A stretch of 64,000 nt of DNA from Artocarpus heterophyllus (GCA_025403435.1 CM046343.1:26628742-26692741), one strand, 5' to 3'. Positions 12,101 through 24,800 are shown, counted from the first letter of the stretch. Translations and numbers: made by a program. Notes: a model not told the origin generated them from the sequence alone.

Positions 12101-15100
12101 CCTCTTGAAGAGCTCCTTTATACTTTTGGAGGACCCTGGCCTTTTGCTATTCTGTCATCATGCATTTTGGTACTTTTGGCTCTATCATTAAATACTTTAA
12201 GGGCTAAATTCGTTGGATCGGGTTCTTATAACAGTTCACATTCAATTGAACACCACAGTCATCATCGTTTCCCTTATCTTCTTTCCTTGTCTGAGGTATG
12301 TGTATGTGATTATTTTCTTCTTCAACAATGACTCTGTTGCTTCAATTTACGTTGAATTTTCCAGCCAGCAGAGTTTCAACATGTACTGCAATTTTCCCTC
12401 TTCCTTTTTGTCATTTTTTAAATGATAGGTGCGGGGAACCAGATTTGAAGAAGCTCAAAGTCATGTTCACCGGATGTACTTCATGGGTCCTAATACTTTT
12501 AGAGAACCCTGGCATCTTCCCTATTCTCCTCCCAATGCAATCATTGAAATAGTGTAAGTAAATAACTCCTATAAAAAAATGTAACATACTAGGTTGCGAA
12601 TGTAATAGTTTGATCTGGACCAATAACATGCTCAACTTTTGTACTTGATTACTCTATTGCATAATGGGTAGGAGCGTGTTTATTTGCTATTATTCCAGTG
12701 ATTTTTTTTTGGTCCCAAACTTTGTGTTTTTACTTTCAATCTTCTTTGGACACAGGTATGAAGACGCTTTTAACAGATTTATAGATGAGATAAACTCTGT
12801 AGCTGCTTATGATTGGTGGGAAGGATCAGTGCATAGTATTCTAGCAGTTCTTGCATATCCTTGTGCCTGGTCCTGGAAACAGTGGCGCCATCGAAGTAAA
12901 GTTCATCGTCTTCAGGAGTTTGTTAAGTCTGAATATGATCATTCGTGTCTCCGCTCCTGTAGATCCCGAGCATTATACAAAGGGATGAAGGTTCAAATTA
13001 TGATCCTCTCTCTTTTAGATCATTGAAAACTTTTTAAGACGATTTATTTGAGACCTAAAAAAACAAAAAAAAAACTCTTTTTTTTCTTCTTCGGAAAAGG
13101 AAAATAAAGTGAAAAAATGATTCCACGTGCTTTCAATAGTCATTACTTTCTTGGTCATCCATTGATGAGCCTTAAAATGACACGTGGACACAGATTGCAT
13201 TTTGACTTGGCCTTGTGATTATAAAATAAACACCAAAATAGAACATCTCACTTTCTAGGAGAGTTGATGCTTGACGTATGAGACAAAAAGTGTTGGTGGC
13301 AAGTGCTAGTCTACAAAAGCATCCCTATTTAAAAATTCATTCTGAGTTCAGATTTACATGGTGGATTGGATCATGTACCATTTAATCTAGTTTTTATTCA
13401 TGGAGTGGCAAATAATGTAGGTTGGAGCAACTCCAGACTTGATGGTGGCGTACATTGATTTTTTCCTTGGTGGTGACGAGAAACGTGTGGACATCGTATC
13501 AATCATACAGAAAAGATTTCCCATGTGCATAATATTTGGTGGGGATGGAAGCTACATGTCACCTTACAATGTTCACAACGACACATTATTGACCAATCTC
13601 ATTGGACAGGTCTTTGTTTATCCGTCAAGTAAATTTGTCAATCCATAATTTGACTACTTAAGTCTGACAAAAATATCCATTATTTTGTCCCAGCATGTCC
13701 CGGCAACTGTTTGGAATCGCCTGGTTGCTGGTTTGAATGCTCAGTTGAGAACAGTGAGACATGGATCTATTCGTTCTCACCTAATCCCCATTATTAATTG
13801 GATAAATAGCCATGCAAACCCTCAACTTGATTTTCATGGAGTTAAAATTGAACTTGGATGGTTTCAAGCAACAGCATCTGGTTACTATCAGCTTGGGGTA
13901 TTGGTAGTCTTGGGTGACTATCCTCTTCGAAATGTGGACCAGTCTGGAGTATTGGATAGAAGTAATAGTGAACCTTCAAGGTAGCTTGATTAATTTCAAA
14001 ACTGCTTTGGAAAGAGCATCTACCTACTGCATACATTTGCACCAAAAACTTTGCTAATTTGATAATTTACTGAGATTTCTGAATGTAGTTTGGAAAGTTA
14101 AGACTCAATACCAACTTCGTTCGACCATTCAGAAAGAACAAATATAAACCTTTTCCCGTCCAAATTATGATTGTTGCGAGTCAAATTGGTATATGTAATC
14201 TTTGTCTTACCTTCATACAATCCCATTTAATGGCATTGATGAAGACAAAACCATACATTTAATTTTAATCTTTGTTTTCTTGCTACTGAAACTTGCACAA
14301 CATTATCTGCATTGCCCATTGTGAATTATTTACTGGAAGAAGACTGGTTTAAATTGGTATGGAACAGCAACAGCAACATTGATGATGATGACGACAAATA
14401 TTTCTGTTCTCTTGTTTGTTTCTTTTGTTTTTGCTATGATCATCTACGTTTTATTTTTTTGGGTCCTATGTGGACTTCTAGCTTCATTTAATATTATTTA
14501 GGGCAGTAAACACATAACATCTAGCCCCGTTGTGAATGCACATGACAAGTATTACATGATTCAAAGGATCTTCTTTAAAAAAAGTATAAATGTAAACCTG
14601 TATATATTGGTTAGTTCATATGATTATTGACTTTTTCTATTTTATCTGTGTGCAAGGACCTATACTTCAAGTGCAAGAACAATTTTGAAGCAGTCACAAC
14701 AGAGTTTGCCGTATATAGGTCATGCATTGTCTATTAAAAAGATCACTGGAGGAATTAATGGAGGTCTCATAAACGATACTACTTTGAGATCTTTGGATTA
14801 TAGAAGAGACTTTCTCTTTCCACTCTCTCTCTTATTACACAATTCAAGACCGGTTGGCCGTCAGGTAATTCAAAGAGATCACTTGTGTCACCTCTTCTGT
14901 ATGCCGATTAGCTCTTAAAATGTACACCATCTAATGCTAACTTGGTGTTTCAGGAAATCCTGCAGCTGCTTATTACTGTCATGCTTTTGGCAGATCTTTT
15001 TGTCACCCTTCTTACACTCCTACAATTCTATTGGATTTCTCTTGGAGCCTTCCTTGCTGTCTTGCTTATACTTCCTCTATCCCTCCTTTCTCCATTCCCA

Positions 15101-17938
15101 GCTGGGTTGAATGCCTTATTCAGTAAGGAACCTAGAAGAGCTTCGCTTGCTCGTGTTTATGCATTGTGGAATGCCACATCTCTATCAAATATTGTAAGTT
15201 TCAAATCAATTTTGATATTGTCAGATACTTTTCTTTATGCATTACCTCCAGTGAGACGCCACTTCTTAATAAAAATCGTTGTTTACTAAACAAAATATTA
15301 GGAAAAAATAAGATCTTATGTCCCCTGCAACTTTGGTAGGCATGGTATTACACTTGATGAAATCATGAACCAAAAGTCTTCTTGAACTCAGTCGTGCTTT
15401 TTTGTAGGCTGAGCATATGTTGGAAAATACGGGGTAGGAAGATTGGTCCAGACCTCATCTAACATAGGTTGGAGGGCATTAGCTAACAAACTCTATGCAT
15501 CTTCATGCTACCCTGATTAAGGAACTTCCGTAATTAAATAACCTTACTAATTGCCAGCCAAGGAAAAATCAAAAGTTTTAACTAGTTGCTAAACTCACAA
15601 GAGAAAATTTGAAATAGATAATAGACGCAAAAAATATTAACGCTGCTTACACTAAAGCTCGTTTTCCCCCACATCTTGCTCTGATTCTCCTTAAACTCTC
15701 TTATCCTTTTGTGATATAATCGCAAATGAATGGACCAGTAAATACGCCAAACACTTTCGGAGCCTAGTTTTTAATGGGAAAAATCTGGGGAAAAACCTTA
15801 ACAGTTGAAATAAAAGGAAGTAGATTGATGTAGGTGATTTTCTTTGATAAATTGTTTGCCCTTTCAGCCTACATTGAATTGCTTCAAATAACTAAAACTG
15901 ACCCTTAGACTCGATTAAATGCTTAGAAACCCCAAACAACACATTCAATGCACCGCTGTGTGCAATGAACCACTAAATTAAGATGACAAGAAATATAAAG
16001 ATAATTAAGTAAAAGATACTGACGTAATTCCGTTATGCATCATTTGGTCTGCATGTGAAGAGGATAACTCAATGTTCTTTGGAGTTTGGATGATATAACA
16101 GAAAAATATCTGCTCGTTAATGTTGTAACTGATGTAAAGAATGAGAGTTCGCTATTACTTGTTCAGTCACAGATTTTTCAAAGGCCTGGATGTTTTAGGT
16201 TTTTGAATATATATGGTTACATCTATTTGTTAATGTTACCCTTGACCTTTGTAGGCTGTCGCATTTATTTATGGCATTTGCCATTATGGATTTTCATCTT
16301 TCCAGCCTCCTAATAAGGCAAATTCATGGAACCTAAGAAGGTGAGAATTGAACTTCTTACGTCATGTCAATCTGGAATATTACACCACATAATTTTGTCT
16401 GTTTTCAACTGCTACTTTTTTCTTTTTTTAAAAAAAAAAGTTAAAAGCTTGAGTTCTGCCAAAAATTATTTTGGACTTGAGCACTTTTTGAAACTCTTTT
16501 TTTTTTTAAAGGGATTTAGAACTTGTTATTAATCCTATAATTATAGGGAATGGACTTTTACTTTTCCTTGAAGGTTGAAGATCATGGGACCTTAAAAATT
16601 TTTGGCACGTTTACCCTTTAGGCTTTTTTGCAATATAGTCCTTAAACTTTTTTTCGTGGCAATTGGGTCCCTTAACTTTGCTAAGTATGGCAATTAAATG
16701 CCTAATCACAAACGTTTGTCAAAATTAAGATTAAAAATGATCACGTGAGACGCAGATGACCTATTTAGAAGGGAAGGGGTAGAATTTTGAGCACTACAGT
16801 GACAAAACATACATACAAGCCAATAATAAAATTGTTAAAAAAAATCATTAATAATGATATATATATATTTATATTTGTTTTTTCTTCTTTTTTAAGCATG
16901 AATTGAATAATTTGACTCTTATTAAAAGCAAATAAGGTGTATAAGTGTTCTAAATGGGTCACGTGCGTCTCATATGATCGTTCTTCATCTTAGTTTTGAA
17001 GGAAGTTTGTGATTAAGACTTAATTGCTGCACTTAGTTGAATTAAAGGACTCAATTGCCGCCAAAAATGAAAAATAAAAAAAAAAGCTTAAGGATCACAT
17101 TGCAAAAATGTGAAAAGCTTAGGGGGCAAATGTGCTAAAAATTCTTAAAGTTATTTTTCGCCTCTAATGTATGGAGTCGATGTAGATATAAAGTGCTACA
17201 ATTTTGAACTCAAAGGTAGAGCTAGGTAGATATTGCTTTTCTTTTATACTGGGGAAAGGAAAGTTAAGGCATAAGGACAATGTGTTGCTCCAATAAGTGT
17301 CTACATGTAGATACGCATTTGAATATGTATAATGACTCCTAACCTCCACCCATCCCCTACGTACGCTACATATACATATATAAATGTGTATGCATATGCC
17401 TCTGCAGTTAGTCAAAATATCTCAAAATAGTAAAAGAGAAGTTAAATTGTGAAATTTAACAGATTTGTTTCTTTTTAAGCCTTTTTTTTTTCCTTTCAAA
17501 TTTTACCTCCCTCTGTTGAAATCTTTGTTGTTTTACGGTTTAATCGCACTGAGAAAAAAAAAATACATAAGAAGTTAAATTGTAATAACAGACCTGTTTC
17601 TTTTTAAACAATTTTTCTTTTTCCAAGTTGCAATTAATCAAAATGTTCTCAATCTCTTGTTCCTTTTGTACTGATTGGGATTTCCCAGTTTTGTTTTGTC
17701 AAAGACTAAAGACCCAAATATTGATCCCTGTTCTGCTGCTGAACTGTCTGAAGATCTTCTGATTGAACTTGCCTTCAGGGAGGATGACAAATGGTGGCTT
17801 TTGCCTACGATTCTGCTGCTCTTCAAGACGATACAAGCTCGTTTCGTGGACTGGCATATAGCAAATTTAGAAATCGAAGATTATTCTCTGTTCTGTCCAG
17901 ATCCAGATGCTTTTTGGGCCCATGAGTCGGGTTCATGA
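3191..17938 (+). CDS. Large glycine-rich secreted/plasma-membrane protein (AT5G47020/AT5G11700-like), frame-broken
   Basis: The first ATG after the uORFs opens a hydrophobic signal peptide (about residues 1-28). Many N-glycosylation sequons and Gly-rich blocks follow (GGGHGGRG, GWGGGGGGR, YGGGGGGGGR), then a Cys-rich patch (ECPIGTYK, CPYKC) and a C-terminal part with about four to five membrane segments. Coding exons: 3191-4034, 4669-4784, 5678-5886, 6861-6980, 7702-7830, 8151-8276, 8813-8868, 8971-9070, 9756-9874, 9958-10167, 10551-10875, 11095-11189, 11809-11917, 12030-12295, 12429-12553, 12756-12990, 13421-13609, 13694-13980, 14657-14864, 14954-15193, 16255-16340, 17779-17938. All junctions are GT-AG. 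These exons sum to 4,354 nt. Single-base excesses at about 3971, 4000, 9836 and 11189 break the frame; without them there are 1,450 codons, the usual family length. The molecular function of the family is not known to me. It is either an assembly-damaged gene or a young pseudogene. Confidence 0.85.
16591..17150. mobile_element. Long inverted-repeat (MITE-like) element in the last intron
   Basis: The arms at about 16591-16768 and 16950-17150 are imperfect reverse complements. The left arm runs CTTAAAAATTTTTGGCAC, then GCAATATAGTCCTTAAACTT and a GAGACGCAGATGACC block; the right arm read backwards gives CTTTAAGAATTTTTAGCAC and the same ordered blocks. About 180 bases separate them. The structure and phrasing match non-autonomous long-TIR elements of plants, possibly Mutator-like, but I see no clear target duplication. 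It sits in the 1,438-base intron before the last coding exon. Confidence 0.7.
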
Positions 17939-19560
17939 TTTTTCCTGTTATTTTGCTGTCGGGAAAGAGGCCATTTGCTCTGCTTTTGGTTCAGGTGCGT
18001 CTGGTTTGCTGGTGTATATAAAGTTATATAGATGTACAAAGCATTGTTTATAGAGGGGGTGCATTTTTTCCTTCACTGTGACCATAGTGGGGTGCAAAGA
18101 ACATAGGAAATAATTTTTTTTTTTTTTAAGGAAATAGCGTCATTGTTTTTTTTTTTTTTAATTTTTTTAACTAGGGTTTTTTTTTTTTTTGGTAATATTA
18201 GAATGCTTTTTCCACATTATTTGTATTTATTATCTACGGATCCTCTCTCCCGTCTACCTCTTCAGTGTTTCTCATCCACGTGCACACATAGTACACCTAT
18301 TGCTCCAAATCATTTTCTTGTTCAGTGATCAAGATTCAGTTATGAGTTCAGTTATGAGAGATGTACATATATTGAGGTGCACAGATTGGCATACGCCTGG
18401 AAATGCCCGCCGTAGTATTTTAGTTTGTTGGAAGAATGTTCGTTACACTTGTAAATTATGCATGCTTCATCGTTCTTTATCCATTTCTATCGAACTATAC
18501 AAGCACTATAATTGAAGACATATATGTGTTCATTATTTCACTTGTTGCATTTTAAAATCTTTTCTTCTTCTTCTTCTTTTTTTTTTTTTTGGCATTTTGG
18601 GGTTGGAATTTGATTTATATATTCTGTGATGAAACCGGGTGTGGTATTACTGTTGACTAACAACGATTTTAATTTTTTATTATTCCAATAAAGTCAATTC
18701 TTCATATTTGTTATTGGACTAGACCACGAATAATCATCCTTGTGCATGCTTTTCTTGCCTTTCGATTTGTGGAAGTGATATACTCTCTGAGCAAAGAGAA
18801 GTTCAAGGGAAACACTTGAACCTTCCCCGGCGGGGAGGGGATCTGCCAAGAAAATCAATTATATAATACTGGTTATAATTTTCAAGCTGATAAAAAGGGT
18901 TATAATTATCAAAAGTAAAAGGTCAGTTATAAATAGAATAATAAGATTAAGGGACCAAAAGTTTCAAAGGTGTCCTTGCCTACATATTTATCTGGTTTAA
19001 CTTCAACAATTGCTCCCATACCATAGCCTACGTATATATCTAAACTAATTTCAAAATTTTTTCCTCAACCTCTGTGACAATATGCTTCTGATTTTCAAAA
19101 ACACAATATTTGTTCCTTGTTTTATGAAATAGTAACGAAAAAATACCTTATGTTCTATTTTGCAATTGAAATAACACGCGTTACAAAAAAATAAAAGTTT
19201 GTTGAACAATTTAATCTCTCCTTTGCCTATGCGTGACTTTGTCGCAAGAAGCTAGTAGACTATTGGTACACTAAGGCTTCTTCGCTCTTACCTTTTTCTA
19301 GTTTTGTCTTGTATGACTCGGTACTCAAACGCCGTCATTTTTGCAGCAATCTCCATTCGGAAAAATTACTCCTAGGTTTGTCACTAAACACTAAATAATT
19401 TAAATCAACACAATTTAAAACTATTTACAAAACAAATCATAACTAATTTTTATAAAAGTACTTTAAAAAACGTCTTTTGGTGGAACCAAACTCTGATCGG
19501 ATCAATGATTTATTGGAAATCTGAGAAGTGATTAATGCTCTTTAATTGCTTATTGGTACG
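17939..19560. other. 3' flank of the glycine-rich gene and AT-rich intergenic DNA
   Basis: The 3' UTR of the upstream gene begins at 17939 and its end is not evident. Long T tracts occur at about 18113-18190 and 18560-18592. No further gene is recognisable. Confidence 0.5.
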
Positions 19561-19574
19561 TTGTTGACCGACCA

Positions 19575-20782
19575 AAATTTGGACTTATTTATGATATATG
19601 CCATACAACTTTTTATTAGATTGATTTATGTCATTCACACAAAAACTATTTAAAAATATGTAATAGTAGTATAACTAAAATTTAATGTCATGACTAAAAT
19701 ATCCTCGAAGTTAGATTTTGGTAAATGTTACGTTTACATGATAAATAACTTATTTACAACTAGAAAAAAAGATCAAGTAATGCTAGTAAATTGAACATTT
19801 ACCATGTACATATGATATTTACATGTTCTTATAAATAGAAAAAATACCCTAAAATACCTCCTATGTTTTGTTTAAATACCTATTTTTACCCCTTATTATT
19901 AAAATGCCTAATCCATCCTTGTGTTTTCTCAAGATACCAATTTTGTCCCTCTTATACTAAAATTCCCAAAACACTCTACGTGTTTTCAAAATCATACTCA
20001 AAATATCCCCTAAACCAATTATTATTTTTTCAAAATTCTAAGATTATCTTTCCAATATGTATTAAATATTTTAATATAACTTTACTGAAAAATTAAAGAA
20101 AAGATAATTTAAAATGTTCAAATAAATATTTTAACTAAGCAACTACTGCAATTATTTTGAGAGTTTCTAACTTTTTAAGATTTATTTTATTTAGTATTTT
20201 GGTTTAATAATATTTTAAATTGTATTTAGTAAAAATTAGAAAGGACAATTTTAGTTTTTTGAAAAGTAATAAAAAATGAAAAAAAAAAAACTCGTTGAAA
20301 ACAAAAACACACATATACAAAATAACCTTGTGATTTAATATATATGATAATCTTGGAAGTTTTAAAACATTAATTGATTGAGGGAGTATTTTTAGTATGA
20401 TTTTGAAAACACAAGCGGTGTATTAAGCATTTTAATAATAGGAGGGGCAAAATGGTATTTAGGCAAAACACATGGGATGTTTTGGGTATTTTTTTATATA
20501 CAAGTAAAATAAATTGAATATTACTGGTAAATGTTACATTTACATAGTAAATAATTCATTTACAATTGAAAAGAAAAAGAACTTGTTATGCTCGTAAATA
20601 GAACATTTACTGTGTAAATGTGACATTTACCACGCGAATATAAATAGAAATTAGGGGTATATTTGGTATTTTTAAATATAATGTGATGATTGGGCATGAC
20701 ATTCTCTGCAATTATTTTTATGTATGGCATAAATCAATCTAAGCTTTATTTTTGTGGCATATATGAAAAGAGCCCCAAATTT
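19575..20782. mobile_element. About 1.2 kb foldback element (outer arms)
   Basis: The left end contains CCAAAATTTGG and then ATTGATTTATGTCAT; the right end, read backwards, contains AAAATTTGGGGC and then ATTGATTTATGCCAT. The arms also share several GTAAATGTNACATTTAC-type blocks (about 19724-19830 and 20525-20640). No protein is encoded. It is read as a non-autonomous long-TIR transposon with another hairpin element nested inside. Confidence 0.65.
19843..20500. mobile_element. Hairpin element nested in the 1.2 kb foldback element
   Basis: The left arm AAAAAATACCCTAAAATACC through TTATTATTAAAATGCCTAAT is mirrored at 20345-20500 as AAAAAATACCCAAAACATCC through CTATTATTAAAATGCTTAAT. The arms are about 160-180 bases. 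Alternatively, the outer and inner arms may belong to one long palindrome. Confidence 0.6.
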
Positions 20783-21072
20783 TCTAGGTTTGAACATAAA
20801 TTGTTGATAGAAATTTATTTTGTTTGAGAGATGAGTTTAAACTCATCAATTTGAACTGTCCATAGTATAAAGTTCTTACATATTACAGTGTAAAATAAAA
20901 TTATGTCACATTAAAGCTTTTGCCAATGTTTCAATTTTTATTTTTTTTTGAGTTCAAACCAATTTGTTAAACATCCTATTAAAATTACTTGAATTTTTGT
21001 TTAAAAAAACAATATAACAAAAAGGGGTTTGAACTCAAAATTTTGAAATAAACAAGGGGCAAATGATCCATA

Positions 21073-21117
<45 letters not shown>

Positions 21118-21229
21118 GAATCAACAATCGGTATCCTATGGTCTAGTTTGGGTTACTTTAAAAACTCCTAATGGCATTTTGCATGAAAATAAAGGTATAG
21201 TATTTGGAAAAAGTTTACAAAAAGCACTT
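20783..21229. other. AT-rich intergenic DNA with an (AT)n microsatellite
   Basis: No gene is seen. An uninterrupted AT dinucleotide tract runs from about 21078 to 21114. Confidence 0.6.
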
Positions 21230-22060
21230 TCTATGAAAACTAATATACTTCTTATGTTACTAATGGTAAGCATATGCTTCACGCGTGCACTACTTACATT
21301 TTTGTACGAAGATCTAAATTTTTTTCTAAAATATAATTATATTAATTTAATATTCATCTAGTAGTATCATTTAGTGGGAAAAAAGTTTAATAAAGCACAT
21401 TTAAAAAAAAAAGTTTTTGCCCAAACAAACAAGGAAAAAAAGTTTTTGGTAGAAAAAATTAGTAAATTATATATGAGGTACATACAAAAGAAGTATTTAA
21501 GATGATTATATGGCAAAAATGTCTAAGCAAGAACACGTCTGTGAAGGAATTATCTAAGGGCAATAATTAGGAAAAAATTTATCAGAGTCATAGCCTACAG
21601 AAGAATTTCCTAAAAAAAATTAGGTAATTTTACATTTGAGAAAAAATATTTTAATAAAAGTAGATTAAAGAGAAAAACTTTTCAAAAAGATTAGAACAAA
21701 AACGAAACTTGGAAGTCACGTTTGATAAAATTATACATAAAGACTCTAAAAGAACATGCAATAAAGTCAACTTAAAAAAAGTATTTTTATTGTGCACTTT
21801 AAGAAAAATAGTTTAATTAGATAAATTTAAAAACATATAAAATATGAGGGGAAAGCAGCATAAAAAGCACAAAGATGAAAAGGAACAAAAATAAAATATT
21901 GAAGATGCAACTAAAAAGAAGGGAGGACAAAAAAAAAAGGAAGGGAAAAACAAAAAAGATAAAAAAAAAAGCAAAAACAAAACAATGAGAAGAGTAAAAA
22001 AGAAATAAGAAAAGGGGTGAAAAGGGAAAATAATAAAAAAAGATTGTGGGGAATGTTTAG
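21230..22060. repeat. Left copy (A) of a diverged inverted repeat pair
   Basis: Read on the reverse strand, this A-rich segment follows the same order of words as 24010-24800. Examples are TGTTCTTGCTTAGACATTTT, CTTAAATACTTCTTTTGTAT, GTACCTCATATATAATTTAC and TTCCCCTCATATTTTATATG, against TGTTCCTGCTAAACATTTTG, CTCTTAAATATTTTTTTATA, GTACCCCATAAATCATTTAC and TTTCCCCTAATATCTTTTAC. Identity is modest and estimated by eye. The family is not identified. Confidence 0.55.
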
Positions 22061-22070
22061 CCTAAAATTC

Positions 22071-22138
<68 letters not shown>

Positions 22139-22353
22139 TGTATATTAAAAGCGTTCCTCTCCATCCACGCGTCCAGACGTGATGAAAAAAGGAATTAGAG
22201 CTCTGTATATTGCATAGATTTTAAGAAATTGGAATTCGGCGCTAATGAAAAAATAATAAAAAAGAGTGGGGGAACGTTTAACCTAAAATTTAAAATTAAA
22301 AAAGAAGTTCCCATCCACGCACACGTTAAGGCTTGATGAAAAAACATAAGAGC

Positions 22354-22402
<49 letters not shown>

Positions 22403-22430
22403 CAGATTTTAAGAAGCTAAAATTTGTAGT
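22028..22430. repeat. Degenerate direct duplication with poly(A) and (TA)n tracts
   Basis: Two units of about 200 bases share, in order, GGGGAATGTTTAGCCTAAAA / GGGGGAACGTTTAACCTAAA, CCATCCACGC, TTGATGAAAAAA and ACAGATTTTAAGAAG-like blocks. The first unit holds poly(A) at about 22071-22098 and (TA)n to about 22134; the second ends in (AT)n at about 22357-22400. The units differ mainly in microsatellite length. Confidence 0.6.
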
Positions 22431-23137
22431 TTTTGATTCTGTTTCTGCCTTCACTTTAAGTAAAAGTGGTACTTTTATTAACTTGTTGAATAGCAATTCT
22501 AATCGGATAAGTGATGTACCAAAAAACTATAGATGCAATTATTATTTTATAGTTGTTTGGTATATCACTAACCGACTAGACTTTACATTCATGATCAACT
22601 CCCAAATATTTCTCACTCTGAAATATTAATCTCCTAATGTAAGCAATTTTTGTTGGATCAATGATTTAGCAGAAAGCTGAAAAAAGGATGATTTTGCTCT
22701 CTAATTGCTTTCTGAATTATCATTAACCGAATAAAAATTCTTCTCTAGCAAACCCTTTTGAAACCAAACTAAAATCCCTATGCAAACTCTGATAAAAACG
22801 AGAATATATATGAAACTGGTAAACGCTGACATTTATTACTCGAAATCTGATTAATTCTTATCAAAAAATCTGACCCATTGTACATTGTGTCTATGGAAGT
22901 TAATATCTTAGCTTTATGCAATTACCTTTGGAGGTCTCAAATATAAGGTAAGATATATTATGCTTGTAAGGAAATTACATAAAAGTTAGATTGACTTCCT
23001 TAAGCTGATCTTTTAAGCAAGCAAAACCTTCAAGCCCCTGTTAAGCAAACGCACTAGAAAGCGCACAAGTGAAACCTTCCTTCTATACATGTATAAAAGG
23101 GTCTAACGCCTTTTCTTTGTAGGGTTGACACATGAAG
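22431..23137. other. Intergenic DNA
   Basis: No gene, RNA or clear repeat boundary is recognised in this AT-rich stretch between the duplicated units and the next foldback element. Confidence 0.5.
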
Positions 23138-23991
23138 CTTAAGTCAAAAATATTTTTTAAGTTATTTACACCAATGGCCTTTAAACTTTATGGTCTTCCT
23201 TACTTTGTCTTCTGAACTTTAAAAATCTCACTTTATTCTTGAATTTTCAAAACTCCTGACTTTAACCTCTTGAATTTTTAAAATTACCGTTTTGCCCTTG
23301 AACTTTCAAGGCTCTTTATTTGTCTCCAAAATTTTCAATTTTTCATTCAAATAGACGAAATAAAGCCAATGTGATTCGCACATAGGTTATCTATAAGGAC
23401 AAAAATAAGATTTTATCACTCCTAAGTTTTGTTTCATGTTTACACTCTCACTTAACCCCATTGTCTTTTATTTGAATTTGTATTTATGAAGGGTTTATCT
23501 GCATATTTTTTCTTATTTTTAATACGTAACTCATTTAATAAGTCGATTTTGTTCATCGATATTTAATTTAAATACTAAAAAAGATGAGTTACACATTAAA
23601 TATGAGAAAATATCGGCAAAATATCAAGAAGAAATATGCATACAGGCCTTTCTTAAATAAGAGCAGATAAAGAAAATGTTAGATAAGAGTGTCAACGTGA
23701 AACAAAACCTAAGAGTGATAAATTTTTTTTTTCCCCTTACACATGACCCATATGCGAATCATGTGGGCTTAGTTCTGTCTATTTGAGGGGAAAATCGAAA
23801 AGTACGAGACAAAATGAAAAGCTTTGAAATAATGGCAAAATGGTAATTTTTAAAATTCAAAGGAATAATTGAGAAGTTTTAAAAGTTTAAAGAATAAAGT
23901 GGTGATTTTTAAAGTTTAAGAGGCAAAATGAAAGAGACCTTAAAGTTTAAGGGCCATTAATGGTAATTTTTTTAGAAAACTTTGACTTAAG
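23138..23991. mobile_element. About 850 bp long-arm hairpin element
   Basis: The ends are CTTAAGTC (23138) and GACTTAAG (to 23991). The two halves are imperfect reverse complements almost to the centre near 23560: AATGGCCTTTAAACTTTATG on the left is AATGGCCCTTAAACTTTAAG on the right, and CAAATAGACGAAATAAAGCC is CAAATAGACAGAACTAAGCC. There is no coding capacity. It is a non-autonomous foldback or MULE-type element by structure; transcription would give a long hairpin RNA. Confidence 0.75.
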
Positions 23992-24009
23992 GAAAACATT
24001 TGGTACCCC

Positions 24010-24800
24010 AACTTCTTGTTCTTCTTTTTTTTAAATTTATACTTTTTTCTTTTTTTTTTTCATTCACTTTTTTCATCCTTTCTATTTTTTACTTTACTTT
24101 TTTTTTTTTTGCTTTTTTCATTCTTTTTTCCCTTTATTTTCTTTTCTTTCTTTCTCATCCTTTTTTCTTTTGGCTTCTCGCAATTTTTTTTACTTCTTCA
24201 CCTTTTTGTTTTTTGGTTCTTCCTTCTTTCTCATTTGCATTTTCGGTGCTTCATTTTTGTTTTTCCTGGTCTTCATTTTTACTTCTTCACCCTTTATTCT
24301 CAGTTGTTTTCCCCTAATATCTTTTACATTTTTTGAATCACATCATTAACTTTTTTTTTTTACAAAAATGTGTATCGTCAAATTTTTTTTTAAAATTTTC
24401 CTTTTATTGCCTTTGCCATTTGGCTCATAAATATTTCCCTACCTACACTGTTCTTTTACCTCAATGGCATTTTCAACCAGTATTTGCATCATAAATGTCG
24501 TTTCCTCTAATTTATTCATGTTGAAATATTTTTCTTCCTTTTATATTTGTTCCTGCTAAACATTTTGTCATGCAACACTCTTAAATATTTTTTTATATGT
24601 ACCCCATAAATCATTTACCAATTAATTTTTCTTACTGAAATTTTTTTCTCTTACCTATTAATTTTTTTCACTAAACTAAACTATAATAATGAGTAATATA
24701 AAACTTTAGAAGAAATTTTAGATATTCATGTTAGAAAAATACAATAAATGCACGTGCAGGTTACGTGCTCATTACTAATAACTATAAAATGAACTGAGCA
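24010..24800. repeat. Right copy (B) of the diverged inverted repeat pair
   Basis: The first 330 bases are almost pure pyrimidine, which explains the long Phe/Ser-rich frames there. The rest matches the reverse complement of 21230-22060 word by word. Near its outer end a short hairpin, GCACGT...ACGTGC (24750-24768), is followed six bases later by CTAA then T (24775-24779), which resembles a Helitron 3' terminus; copy A is similar but does not end in CTRR. Confidence 0.5.

Noticed and set aside
17675..17938. An 87-codon frame that could look like a separate small gene
   Set aside because: Its last 53 codons are the terminal exon of the glycine-rich protein gene, with a good acceptor at 17778; the upstream part is intron that happens to be open.
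24000..24336. Two overlapping 105-residue frames rich in Phe, Leu and Ser
   Set aside because: They follow from a nearly pure pyrimidine tract that is part of the inverted repeat copy B.
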